A program made the position numbers and the translations under genes. A DNA stretch of 64,000 nt from Microcyclospora pomicola (Eukaryota; Ascomycota; Dothideomycetes; Capnodiales), in the NCBI GenBank assembly GCA_002786065.1, contig NHNY01000004.1, forward strand, positions 1,116,001-1,180,000, written 5' to 3'. Below the pieces are notes generated by a model, which worked only from the letters and a program-made list of their open reading frames with translations, was not told where the DNA came from and did not search any database. Positions 1 through 12,475 of this stretch are shown here, piece by piece (the first letter of the stretch is position 1; every line of letters begins with the position of its first letter).

Positions 1-352
1 CCATACCTTATGTCTATATATATTTTCTCCCTATTGAGACATAAATACCGAGACTCGCGTCTTACCAAATTCTTATAGTCATTGCTCGTTGCCTCAACCA
101 GTCCCAATCCCACCAGATCAGACATCCTGAATCCTGAAAGCTCTATTGGAACAATAATTGTCGTGTCTTCCAACACGACCTGTACGACCATGAGTCGGCC
201 GCCGCGACGCGATGCCAAGCCAAGACCAAAGGTGCTGGCAAGCTTTACAAGGATTCGCTTGCTGGCGGCTGATTGACTGACACAAGTGCAGCGCTCGGCG
301 GTCGTCATAAGTCATCGGGTTACATCAACTGTGGACAGCTGTCGGGCTCAAA
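1..352. other. Left flank, no gene recognised
   Basis: This is the downstream flank of the first minus-strand gene. It is AT-rich at the very start and holds only short overlapping frames with no familiar protein features. It probably contains the 3' untranslated region of that gene. Confidence 0.5.
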
Positions 353-2685
353 TCAGCAACTTCGGCGATGGGGCGGAAGCTGGGATGAGCTATCGTGCTC
401 GTGGAACCCGTTCATGACGTAACCTTGCTGCGGGCCCAGATGCAACGCCATTGTGCTCGGATGTTGTTGTGCTGAGGACGATTGTGTGCCGCCCATGCGA
501 GGATCTAGATGCATGTTCGGAGCTTTGTAAAGAGATTTATTGGGTACATGCCCATGGTAGTGACCCCCATCAATGTCGGAGGTGCCGTATGGGCCGAGGA
601 CAGGTGCGGATTGCACGGGAGCTGCAGCGCTCGAGGTAAAGCTGAACATGTCTTGCAGTGCCGGAATCATCGGGAGATCGAAGGGGACGGAGAAAGTGCC
701 CATTGGCGAGAAGGTAGGCTCGAATCGTGGCATGGGTATATGCGCAGTATTGACCTGTAAGTGCTGAGGATGTCTTTGTTGATGGAACGACGTCTCGTAG
801 CCGTGATCACGCTGTGACGAGACCATGGACTCGAGATCTGTCAAGCATGGATCGTAGCGCAATATCTGGTCTGGTTCTGAGACCTCGAAAGACGGCAGTG
901 ATGCAGAGTCGAACGAGCTGCTCATCTTCGGCCATTGCGATGATCCGGGCATGGTTGACTGCTGAACAGCCCAAGCACCAGTAGAGGGTGGACGCCAATT
1001 CTGATCTGCGTTTGAAGCGTCGTGGAGATACTCGTGCTTGAAACCTCGAGGAGAGTCTTGGCGAGTAATGTAATTTTGGTCTGGATTCGAGTGAGACATG
1101 CTGTTAAAGTCTTCCGTGTTGACGTCCAACTGAGGATTTTCGAATGGAATCTCAGTCCCGCTCAGAGGATGTATTGTGGATCCTGCGTCACGAATTTTCA
1201 ACGGTCGGTCAATCGTCTTGAAACCGAAGTGGTGTCGATCCTGCTTCCCTCGCTTGCTGGACCGCAACGGCGATGACCAGGCCCGACTACCACCATCTCG
1301 TTCAGGCTCATTGGAAGCATTATCGGAGCTGTCAGCGAGCGATCGCTTCGACGATGACTTCATCCGCTTCTCCTCTTCTTCATAATGGTAATATTCATTG
1401 GAATCTACGAGGGTGTGAGCATATCTTTTGGTGGCACCGGAAGATAGTGACTTACGCATGCCTGTCGTTATATATCTCTCCTCCATGGAGGCAACCTCGT
1501 ACATACTATCAAGAAGTTTGCCTCGGTAGTCTCTCTTCCGATCATTGCCATCAATGTCAGGCATGTCATCGAAGATGGATGCTGGGGCCAGCGCTTTGAG
1601 GAAAGGCGCCCAGTCCTCTCTAGGAGCATTGGTAGAGGACGCGTTGGTGTCGTTCAACCCGTTATGCCATTGCTTAAGCTGGGCGATTGACGGACGTAGT
1701 CGAAGTATATGGATGAGGAGATATGTACGTTCTGTTGGGATGTCAGCTCATCACTTCAATTGACTTAAGCGTCAGGCTGCACTTACCTTCTTTCTTGATG
1801 TGATCTGGCTCTCTAAATGAGCAGAACTCTAGGCGAGGCCACCACTCTGGCACATTCGGGTCTTCACAATCTCGCCGTCGGCTACTGTCTTGGTATGGGA
1901 ACAGAGCCTGCTTCCTAGGGCAGATACCTTTGATCCATGCTTTAGCAATTTTTTTTGTAGCAAGCTGTTGCATGCCTCTGAGTCGAGACTCAAAGAATTC
2001 GGTGACCGCATCGTGGTCACTGATCAGAAGCTTTCTTTTCCGCATGGGTTTTTGGGGCCGTTCCGGATTGGTAGGCCGATCTGGGAGGTCAAACCGGGAG
2101 ACTTTGGGAGCATAATCTCTATTGCGGCTACTTGGAACATTACGCTGAATATGATTGCCACTGCGACACATGATGTCAGTGGCATGAGTTGAGCCATTAG
2201 TCGAGACCTTGCATGTCTTGGTCTTAGACAGATCGCATTCAGCTACCACAGTTGTCAGCAGACGGACTCCTGACTTGGTCACAAGCACACTCACAATCAG
2301 AGTTGATCTCAAATGCAGCGTCGAGGTCATGATCTTTGGCGTACGCTGAAGCATTGACGCCTACGTCTGTAGGTTGAGTGGTAGAAGCGTTGTGTTTGGA
2401 AGACGGAAGATATGTTGACATCCTGCGGTCCACGACCTGATGCAAAGAATGCCCATCCGTGCGGTAATGATCGCCCCACGTGAGTGCGTGACCCTGCTGG
2501 GAGTCTCTGCTGGAAGACCACTGTGTAGCATTCTCTGAGGCGGTTTGCATTTTCTGCTACACGGGTCAGCGAGTTGAATTCCATTCAGTGGACGTGCTAG
2601 TCACCATCGATACTGGTCTCAGATTATACGGAGACATATTGAGCTTCTGAGCGGTCTGCGGATGTGCGTGTAACGCTATATGCAT
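353..2685 (-). CDS. DUF2841 / YDR124W-like helical-bundle domain protein
   Basis: I read five exons: 2605-2685, 2295-2556, 1787-2242, 1456-1731 and 353-1404, giving about 708 residues. The conserved block lies in exon 3 and the start of exon 4: a helix with FFESRLRGMQQLATKK, then KAWIKGICPRKQ, then PEWWP, then EPDHIKKEERTYLLIHILRL. The last motif forms only when the 55-nt intron 1732-1786 is removed, which supports the join. From memory this is the fungal DUF2841 family, also named for the Aspergillus hrmA-cluster protein and yeast YDR124W; no biochemical function is established. The remaining two thirds is polar, low-complexity and probably disordered, with a lysine/arginine-rich stretch suggesting a nuclear protein (inference). 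The start is uncertain: ATG at 2685 or 2637, both in frame. The 51-nt intron 1405-1455 is an exact multiple of three without stops, so its retention would be silent for frame. Confidence 0.72.
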
Positions 2686-5600
2686 GGTCTCGGCAAACAG
2701 CGTTCTTGAGACGCAAGAGACAGCCTTGCTCTCATGTGTCGAGCCTCTAGAAACCGTGCAGCCGGACGTTCGAAGTGAAGGTTGATCCAAGGGGCGGGGC
2801 TGACGTGTGGATTTTTGGAACGTTCGGATCACAGCAGAAGCATTCGACCTGGAAGACATTAGTACTGCCCATGTGGACTCATATGCCCGTTGCAGAAACA
2901 TACGATGCCCTGCTAGTGATCGAACGTAGATATACAGGCGAGGAACAAATTGTGACATATGGCAGAGCGAGTGCATGTAACAGAACCACCATAAAGGTAG
3001 GGTGCGTCGCGGCGAATGATGGTATATATGGTGAGTTCGTGTCTTCGAAGGGCGATCAAGTACAAGTATGGCCGAGGCTCATATCAGGTCCCTTGCGTAA
3101 CGCACAGGTACGACCTGCATGCATGGACCGAACAGGTGGTGTGCATGACAGTGACAAGACTAGCGCTGCTGTTGCTACATTTCTGGTGGCCGAACACGAT
3201 TGCTGGACGACGTGTTTGCAGTCTAATGGAGATACTTGGGATGAGACACAAGCGATAATAGAGTTCGACAGGCGCGCCTCTGTCGTCGGGACGGTATGTA
3301 TGTAAGCGAGAGTCCGGCGTTTGTTGGTTTCCCCAGGCCGGATGCTATTTGAGTAATGGCTCGAAACGCTTTGTCCTTCAACGATGTAAAATATGTACAG
3401 TATCTCATGCGGTATCCCAATGGCAAGTGGCAGTCTGTTCGTGAGTCGATGAGAGACCTCGAAAGATTTGCTGTCGGAAGTGCATCAGGTCGAAGTAGCC
3501 CATCATCCCTCCCCAGCGTATCCGAAGGCTTTGAAGCCGCCATCTGCACATTGGGTCTGGAGTTACCAAACGGCTAAATGCATGGCACTTTTGCGAGTGA
3601 GACTTCACAGCAGGGCGTATCGTCCTGGGCTTGCTTATCCGGCTCACGACACCGATGATCTGTGTTGGTTATAATGCTTAACACTGAGTCGTTGCGATCA
3701 TCTAGTCGATTTAGCTTTGAAGTGGGAGTCGAGAGACGTTTTGACAAGGGTAGAGATGCATGAGATCCTTGTATTCATGTACGCGCGTGCCCGTTGACGC
3801 TGGACCTGCGGCAGGTACAGCAACGGACGTCTTGTTTGTCACACACCCGTGGCCCAAAGTTCGAGCGGACATTAGATCGCATGGTGAACGGAGATGGACT
3901 GTGCAAAGATCTAGATGATACTGATCCTTGGCATCGAACCAGAGATGTGGAATTCCACGGCCACGGTCTCATACCCCTTGACTCGATTGCGATCTCCGCT
4001 TGAACGTCGACATCGAGCGCATCGCCAGACCGGGAGAGTGTAGTGTGCGAGAAGAGTTCAGCGTTCCGTGGCTTGCTGTGGACGTGTTCAGCGGCCGGGT
4101 TTGAGGTACGCAGCTGCAAGCCTGCGAATGCAACTCACACAAGGGGCATGGAGAGCAGCAGTAACCCATTTGCTTCAGCCGTTGGCTCTTCCGAACTCTG
4201 AGGCACCGCTGATACTTTCAGGCGCTATACCATTACCTATTCAGTGTATAGCTACTAGAGCAGCATACTCTCGAAACTGCTGTTATTGTCATGATCTTCA
4301 CAATACAAACACGACGCCAAACGGCTTCAAGGTGCTCGCATATGCGCTAGGTATTTGGAGCAGTTGCGGTAGCAATTGTGGAGCCCCAAACGCCCGCAGG
4401 ACGCGTCTAGTTCCTTTGTGGCAAGTGAAGTCGCTCAATCTAAGGTTTAGCTGCCTCGCTGCCGCGAAACCTTAATTTATGGACGTTCCCTTTGGTGATG
4501 GAGTTGCAGATTCGTCACCCAATCTACCGATCATTCCAACGACGGCCAGACGAGACGGCAAATATCCAAGAACTAAGTACCATCACCACAGTGTTTGGAG
4601 CACGCGTTGCAGCCAATGTGAGCCAACATTGTATATCTTCACATCGAGATCTGCTCGAGACTGGTCCGGAATGGGTCGGCAGAAACTTTGGGCCATGCAC
4701 AACTAGCCTAGTCCCCGGCACATCTCTCGCGTACTTATCATCGATGTCAGGCAGCAAGGATATGCCGTTCTGCCCGTTTACAGCTGCACCCTTATGCCTA
4801 CCTCAGCCATGACACGTGCGAGACAAGTGTCGATTAACAAGAAGGAGCCTGTGATCTCGTTCATTCGGACCGTCCCTCGGAGAAATCGCAATTTCAGTCA
4901 CCACATTGCAACCGTTCCTTGCGCAGAGAAGGATTCCACAGGCGACTTCGGGACCATGGTACTGGCCTTCGACCTAAGGGGCATCATCACGCTGGTCTCG
5001 CAGACGTGTATGGTATAGCCGACTTTTGGAACAGCTCTGGGCTACGTCGTCCGCTCATGAGCGCAGTCCTGGCCGGCCTGGCTCGGTCCCCCACGGCTGT
5101 GCCACCTCGCCCACCGAATTCGATCTTGCCCCGACCAATCATCGGAAACCAACAAGATTCTACGTCTTGGGTGAGATTCATGGTATGCAGATCTGATTAG
5201 CATATGAATACCTTGCTCAGTAATCAGACCCGTAAAGCCTTTCGAGCCCTAATGCCTATGCCCTGCATCTCTTGACTCGCCGACTGCCGGTCTCCACCCG
5301 GCGTCTAAGAACACTGCCCTTGGCCCGGCCAAGCTTGCGACCTGGTCAGTTCGACACGGCCGTAGGATGGAAGTATGTAGATCTCCCCTGGATAGGCGAG
5401 ACGAGCATCTCGATAGTGTCTACCCAATCCGCTTCTACGAAATTCGACCGGACGAAAACCATATCACATTCCGCCAATTGACTTTCGCTGCCTCATGATG
5501 TTGCGCCACCTCCATCTCCGAGATCAACACCGCAACAGCTCCCCATACGAGCAAAACGAGTCACTGCATCTGGATGCCGGCGACGTTGCCTTGGCCACAA

Positions 5601-6667
5601 ACGCACGCAAACCTGGTAGATTCACATGCGGACTGTTCACTCATCGAGGTAGACTAGCCGACCTCACGAGTGGAGCCCGGATAGCACCCAGCAGCTGGCA
5701 AACGAAGCGCTCTACATCTCTACCTCCACCTTCCGGACACTCCGTTTGCCGCGAATGCTCCTGATAGCTAAGCCGGCAGTTCCGCGGACAGGGCTAGCTG
5801 CACCACGCTCGAAGCGTTCTCAATGCCTGGCCTGGCACCCCATCTTGGCCTTCAGCAGCCGCCCAACGTCATCCATCAACGGTGCTAGCGGCGGAGTTGT
5901 CTGCGATAGCGCGATATGACATGTGTCTGCTACGCAAAGTCTCCGACCGCAGAGCCTGGCGTGCGGGGGAGGTAGTCAGCAACGCAGAACCGAATCTCCA
6001 TCCCGTGGTATGGCCGTTGCGTCTCACGCTCCGCTCAGGTATGCAGGCGGACCATTGACGTTTCAGAGGTTGTACACATACATGTACATAATTCTTGTAC
6101 GACTCGTGTGCTGATGGAGGGACGGGAGGAAGAAAGGCAAGTCAGGTGAGAGCTAGGGGAGGAGTAAAGGCGCAGCTGGACCGTGGGGAGCATGCCATGG
6201 ATGTCCGGTCTTCCGGCGCGAGGGCGCATACCCCGCACTGTTTTGCAGCGGCCCTGCAGTGCATGTCGGCTATTCCTGTCGCCATTCGTTCCAGCGAGCA
6301 CGTCGTGGCGCTTCGCAGTTTACGGTAATGTTCGCGATGGGCATTTCTCACGCATCTTACTGGCTTGGGATTGATATGCTTTCTTGCCACCTGGCGTCAT
6401 GGTACGTCGATAGATGTGCTTCAGATCGATCTGGAATCTGGAACGATTGAGATTGTTGGTTCACATGAAATACACTTGAACATGCATGCTAGCGTCACAT
6501 CACGTCGAAGGTTCCTGACAGGCATCATCACGAGAGCGCGATTTGGACGTTTCAGATAAATGCATCAAATGTCCTCGGAGTAGAGTATCACTTCATGAGA
6601 GCGACGTGCTGAACTTTTGTCGACCCGACGATCAGGTACGGAGGTTAGCAACAACAGCCTAGCAACG
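2686..6667. other. Gene-poor 4-kb stretch
   Basis: Many short frames overlap on both strands, but none shows a recognisable domain, a plausible intron chain or a consistent frame. Base composition is not strikingly AT-rich, so there is no obvious repeat-induced mutation. One short run at about 5390-5495 on the plus strand reads like protein (VYPIRFYEIRPDENHITF) but is flanked by stops. It could be a relic, or an exon of a gene I cannot assemble. No transposon termini or long repeats were seen. Confidence 0.5.
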
Positions 6668-9600
6668 CTATTGACGTGCTTCATTTCCCAACAGCCCAGC
6701 CTCTTTGACCAGCGCATGAAATAAGCCTTTTTGTTTGATCAACTCAGCCGGCGTGTCAAATTCCTTGACTTCGCCATGATCTAGAACGACGATCCGGTCG
6801 CTGTCGAGAATAGTGTTGATGCGATGAGCGACTAACATACATCTGTCAGCAAGACCACGACTGCAATCAATTCCTGGTCAAGACTTACTCGTGATGATAG
6901 TACGATCTTTGAACATGTTACTGCGGAGCGTGGTCTGCAGCATCGCATCGGTCTCGACATCCACTGCGGCCGTTGCCTCGTCCAGCACGAGAATGTTGCT
7001 GGGTGTTAGTAAAGCACGAGCGAGAGAGATGAGTTGTCTTTGGCCGGAGCTCAAGTTAGATCCAGCTTCTTGGATGCGCGCGTCCAGTTGGCCGGGCATT
7101 GAAGAGATGTGATCACGTAGACGAGCATGCTCCAACACACTCCACAGTTCAGTATCATCATGAACGTGGCCTGGGTCAAGATTGTCTCTGACGGTGCCCT
7201 CGAAAAGCGCAGCATCTTGAGGAATGATAGCCAAGCGTCTGCGGAGATCCATCAATCCGATCGTACTGGTGTTCAGATTGTCGATCGTCACATCACCAGT
7301 GGTCGGCTCAATCAAGCGGAAAAGTGCAAGCGTTAAAGAGCTCTTACCAGCCCCCGTGCGGCCAACCACGCCGATCTTTTCGTGCGACTTGATACTGAGG
7401 TTGATGTTCTTGAGCACCGGTTCTAGCTCAGCGCGATACTTCGTGCTGTATCCATTGAAAGATACTGCACCCTTGGACGGCCAGCTGACCGGAGGTCGGT
7501 GTTTGGAGATGACTTCTGGAGCCTCACTTGGCAGGCGAGAATATTCAAGAACTCTCTCCACCGAAACAATGTTAGTCTCCACTTCAACGGTCTGGCGAAC
7601 GATCCAATTGAGCGATTGGGTGATCTGAAGCGCGTAGCTCATCGACAAACCAACCAAGCCTGCAGATAGTCCACTGCCGGTCGTGACGGAAACGATCGCA
7701 AAGCCAGCAGCTGCTAAGATAATGACAGAGCCGAGGAACTCTAACCTCACAGCAAGCCATCGATTAGCGCTGATGGAAGGGTAGTAAGCCCGAAGATTTG
7801 CATCGACCCTGTACTCGTTTTCAAGCGCGAAACGCTTGGTTTGTCGATATGCGCGGATGGTCGTGATGCCGCTCAGGGACTCTTGGAAGTGGGCATAGAT
7901 TGGAGATCGACTTATGCTGTCCAATCTCTTCAACTCACGTGAGGTGCGGAGATAGTATTTCTGGATCCATAGGTAGAGGCCACCGAGTGGGACGATGAGT
8001 GCGATGAAGACGGGAGTTGATGCAGAAATCACCACAAGCGTGAATGCCGCTGCCAAAGACGTTAGCCGAGGTCCGCCATCAATACCAGGCAGGCAGATTC
8101 ATATATACCGCGAGCAGCATTCGCAAAGAGCATGTTGAAAGTTCGTCTAGATCAGCAAATACCGGGTTAGTGATCCTTGCTCAGCAAGTAAGGTTTGCTG
8201 CACTGCACTTACGCGAGAACTTCGTCAACCCTGTCAAATGTTAGCTAATCTTCGTCAAGTACCGGGAACACATGAGGTACGTACCTGTAGATGTCACTAT
8301 TATCGGCAAAAGTCAGCTTAAGCTTCCCGCAATGTCGACAGTCTTGGCACCCAACTGTTGGTTGCACAGACCAGCGAGACTTGTGGAGTACACGACCGGA
8401 GATGTGTTGAGTTCATGAAGAAATGTGATTCGGAGAATACGTACCTGGAGAAGCGGTTGAGAATACGTCCGCTTGGGGTAGTCTCGAAGAACTGCATGGG
8501 CGCACGAAAGATAGCCCTAGGTGATCAGTCAGCCTTTAAGTCCGGCCTCGCTGGCGAAGGGGGAGGAATTTACCATGCCATGTTTTGATGTAGCTTCCGG
8601 CTAGCCTACAGGATTTCGCGAGTCGTTGTTAGCTTGAGTCCACCGGCTAATGCAGTTCGTCTGGAGATGCCGAAAAGTCATGCAGGTGATCGAGACAGGG
8701 CGGACACGGCTCGCGGCCTGCTGCCATACTTCTGCTGGAGTCAACTCACCTCGATGGAACAGAAGATCCACAAAATCAACGTCTGCACGACGACCAAGGA
8801 TGCTGAGCCAATTCCGAATGCAAAGTAAACGCCAATATACATGCCAACATCGGGATTGCCACCTGCCTCGTCGTTGGTCTCAGACCATTGCTTCAGCCAG
8901 ACACTTCCACCTAAGAAATCTCTGTTAGCAATGTCGATAGATCACCTCACCCTTTTTTATGAACGTTCTTACCTATGGTGGCTGTTTGTGCACCCAGTAA
9001 CATCATCAGATAAATGGCGACAGCCAACAGGTTGCTGGTCCTGGCGTATTCAAGGTAGACGTCCCATTTGACTTTGCCCTGCTCGGAGAACTCTTTGCTC
9101 TGTTTCGTCTTGAGATTGCTCTGTATCACCAACATTAGTAATCTTATCCAGCGCATGCAGGGACCGAGTGACGACGATCCGCATCCTAGCCGCATGTTTG
9201 TACGGTCACAGGATGTGCAGTACGGGTAAGACCAACCTTGTTTTCTTCTTCGTCTGTCAGCTTGCCACGGGGTCCACGGAATGTAGCTGTGCTCGCTCTT
9301 CTCAATGTAATGGAGCTATCCTTGCGAGCAGGTCCACCTCTTCCAACAGTCTTGATGGGCGCCAGCTGTGTGAGACCTTCTTGAGCTTCCTCGATCTCCT
9401 CGTCATCTTCCGGTTCAATGCTTCCGTATGCAGTCTCGGATGAGCTAGAGGGACTCTCGTCGGCGTCCTTGTCGTCGCTTTCGTCTTGACCCTCGTTGTT
9501 GTTTGTGCGAATGAGTTGAGCAATTTCGCCCTTCTGGGCCACAAGCTGTTCATACGTGCCGCGCTCGATGATACGGCCATCGCGAAGCAGGACAATGTAG

Positions 9601-12059
9601 TGTGCTTCCATGAGCACAGGTATGCTGTTTGTGGCGAGGATGCGGGTTTTGCCGGCAAGTAGACCCTTCGGACCGAGCACATTATTGATGAGATGGCGAC
9701 CAACGTGTTGATCGACGGCGCTCAGAACATCATCAAGCAGGTAGATATCAGCTCTGGCATACACAGCACGAGCGAGTGTAAGCCGAGCCTTCTGACCGCC
9801 GGACAAGCTGATGCCGCGCTCGCCAACCTCCGTCTGGTCACCATCGGGAAGTGTAGCAAAATCTTCCGTGAGTGCACAGGCTTTCACGGTTCGCTCGTAG
9901 AACGCCGGATCCCATCTGTAACCAAACACAATGTTCTCCTTGACGGAAGCGTTCATAACCCAAGGATTTTGAGCGACATAAGCAGAAGTACCACGTACAA
10001 CCACTTCACCCTTGATCTTGTATAAATCTCCAAGTAGCGTCTGTAGCATGCTAGACTTGCCGGCACCAACGCGTCCGACGACACAGGAGAGCTCGCCTTT
10101 GTGTGCGGTGAAATTGATGTCGTGTAACACGTTCCGGTCCTGATCTCTGTCCCAGGTGAAAGTAGCGTCCCGCACACGGACAGACTCTTCACCATGTTCG
10201 ACAGAGTCGCTTCGGAGCACAGCATCATCTTGCAGCTCTGGTGCGGTGAAGTAATCCGTCAAGCGTGTCACAGCCACCGTTGCCTCGACAATGGCAGTAA
10301 TGACCAACGGGAGGACCGCCATAGGAAATGTCAGTAGGTTGAACAGAGTAAGTGCAGGAAAGACGATCTCGGTCGAAAGTGGCTTGTCTTGCGTTGCAAC
10401 AAACACGGCAAATGTCGAGCACGACACGAGAAATGGTGTAGTGGACCATGTGAAGTTGGAAACAGCAGTCATAGCGCCTATTTTGCGCAAGGTGTGAAGT
10501 TCTTGGTCGTTTCGAATGACATTGAGCTTGTTCATGAACGCAGTCGTCCATGCATACAATTTGATGGACTTCATGTTGTTTAGAATCTCGGTCATCAGGC
10601 GGGTTCGTGCATCTTTGTTCTTCATCTGGGTCTTTTGTAGGTTTCGAGAGATCCTAGCAATGAAACCATTGACAGGAATCATCAACAACATGACTCCAAC
10701 ACCAGCGAACATGCTGAGGCCGACAAGTTGATGCAGCGAGATCATACACAAGATAATCTGGAAGGGAGCACTCCAAAGCTGCTGGCCGTACTGCGCCAGA
10801 TCTTGTAATCGTTGCGTGTCGACTGCCATGTAGTTGACGATATCACCGGTACTTTTAGACGCTCGCCCTTCGTTGCTAAGCCGTAGACTTTTCCGGTAAA
10901 TCATGGCGGTAAGAGCTGCCTTAATGCGCATGCCAGTCTCAAAGGACCGCTGAAAATATTGATGCAGGCATGCTGTTTGTCCAATGGACACGGCGAACAT
11001 GGCAAGCGCAATGGCGGCTCCTTTGATGGGTGGCTGAGGCTCGTTCCCGCGTCGATATGAGTCGACGAAGGTGATGAGATATCGCAGAAGCTGAGGTTGG
11101 ACGAAAGCCAGGCAGTCGGAAACTGTCTTGATGGCGGCACCCATGAAGTAGGGACTACCAAATGCACTAAACATGGCGAGCCACAGACTCGGTCGTTTCT
11201 TGGTCTCGGCTTGGTGCTCCCATGCAGCCGAGAAGTCATCGTAAGTGCACTTCGTGGTGTCACTCCGTCTCAGGTTCCACAGATCATCTTGCGTGAGATA
11301 TTCCTTGTAGCCGTATTTCATCATGGGCGACATCCATGAAAAGGTGAGACAGGAGAAGACGTTTGCATACTCGACGGGACATTCATCTTCATCTCCGAGC
11401 GCGTAGTATGCCGACTTCTTCTTCGGTACCAGCCATTCCAGAATCAACGACAGCAAGGTAAGGCCAACGCTGGCCGTGAACACCGCGAAATATGCTACAT
11501 TCTGTTCGTGTAGTTGTTGGGAGATCAACGATCGTAACTTGACGCCATCAACGATCACCAAGAACAGCCAGAAGATCAGAACCACTGCATTTGGCACACG
11601 CGATCGCCAATGCTCGATGTACTGAATGTAGCCAACCACGCCTAGACTGAGGAGCAGCACGATGGTGCTCCAGAAGCGGAAGTCTCCATACCAGATGCCA
11701 GGCAAGCGCGCGATCTGTAATCCGGCCTGAGCTGCTGTTGTCGCAGCCAGCACTCCGATGACCACCAATTTGGTATAGAAATGCCAATCCTTCTTGACGC
11801 TCTCCGGCGACGATCTCTTCAGCAAATACCATATTGCGGCCACTCCGCCTAGGATTCCAAACCCGGCCACAAGCACGACCCAGATGTCGAGAAAACACGG
11901 AGTGAAGTCCCATCGGAAAGGACTCATAGGACCCCATCCTTCCGCGTTGCCGCAGAATGGCTGTCCATGTTGATACGACACGGACAGGTAGTGGGGAACC
12001 TCTGAGATGCGGCCGGAAGGACGCTGCAACACGAGCTGTTGCGAGCTATGATCCAGCAT
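6668..12059 (-). CDS. YCF1: YCF1-type ABCC (MRP) vacuolar transporter
   Basis: This is a full-length ABC exporter of the glutathione-conjugate/metal class, expected in the vacuolar membrane. Ten exons sum to 1,542 residues (yeast YCF1 is 1,515). The N-terminus has the TMD0 signature EGWGPMSPFRWDFTPCFLD, followed by extra helices, the first membrane domain and NBD1 (Walker A GRVGAGKSS near residue 668, signature LSGGQKAR near 756). An acidic serine-rich linker joins this to the second membrane domain, which carries FFETTPSGRILNRFS. NBD2 has Walker A GRTGAGKSS near 1334 and signature LSSGQRQL near 1437. Exons are 9237-12059, 8973-9120, 8750-8910, 8574-8605, 8445-8516, 8285-8296, 8213-8230, 8109-8146, 6889-8049 and 6668-6831. 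The first 941 codons lack introns; eight of the nine introns lie between 8050 and 9236 or close to it. The first donor (GTTGGT) is weak. The final splice restores TIAHRINTI, a family hallmark. Substrate assignment is inference from homology. Confidence 0.93.
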
Positions 12060-12475
12060 CAGGTCGTACCACGGTCTGTGTCGGAACTGCTTCTGCTACA
12101 GGCGTAATGGAGTGCGTAGGTGACTGGACTCGAAGGAAATTCCCAGACTTCCGTTCTCGATCTTCGTCTCCAGCTGTAGCGAGTGATGGATGCGCAGGAG
12201 GATTAGGGGGGAGCCGGTGAGCGGAGGTAGAGAGAATGGGCCAGGCTCTAAAGAAGAAGTTCGAGAAATGTATGATCGATGCGCGTCGTCGATCCTAAGG
12301 CGGAAACAACGCTCCGGCTAATCTGGGACGACGTCACGAGGCGAAAGTGCCAGCATCATTACATAATCAACATTCACTTCAACGACACGGCATTGAGGGT
12401 TGTGTCACTGCTTCTGTGTTCGGGATTTGCCTATTTCATCCTTTCAAGACCCATGCTACCACCTTCGGCCAGGAT
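12060..12475. promoter_or_regulatory. Divergent promoter region (YCF1-like / small membrane protein)
   Basis: This 416-bp gap separates two divergently transcribed start codons and must hold both 5' regions. I saw no clear Yap1-type element (TTAGTCA or TTACTAA) that would mark oxidative or metal induction of the transporter. Confidence 0.45.

Noticed and set aside
2775-3305. Plus-strand open frame of 176 codons
   Set aside because: It overlaps the 5' end region of the DUF2841 gene, has no recognisable domain, and its composition is that of random sequence.
3926-3945. tRNA B-box-like GGTTCGATGCC on the minus strand
   Set aside because: The flanking bases do not form a T-stem or acceptor stem, and no matching A-box lies at the right distance, so this is not supported as a tRNA gene.
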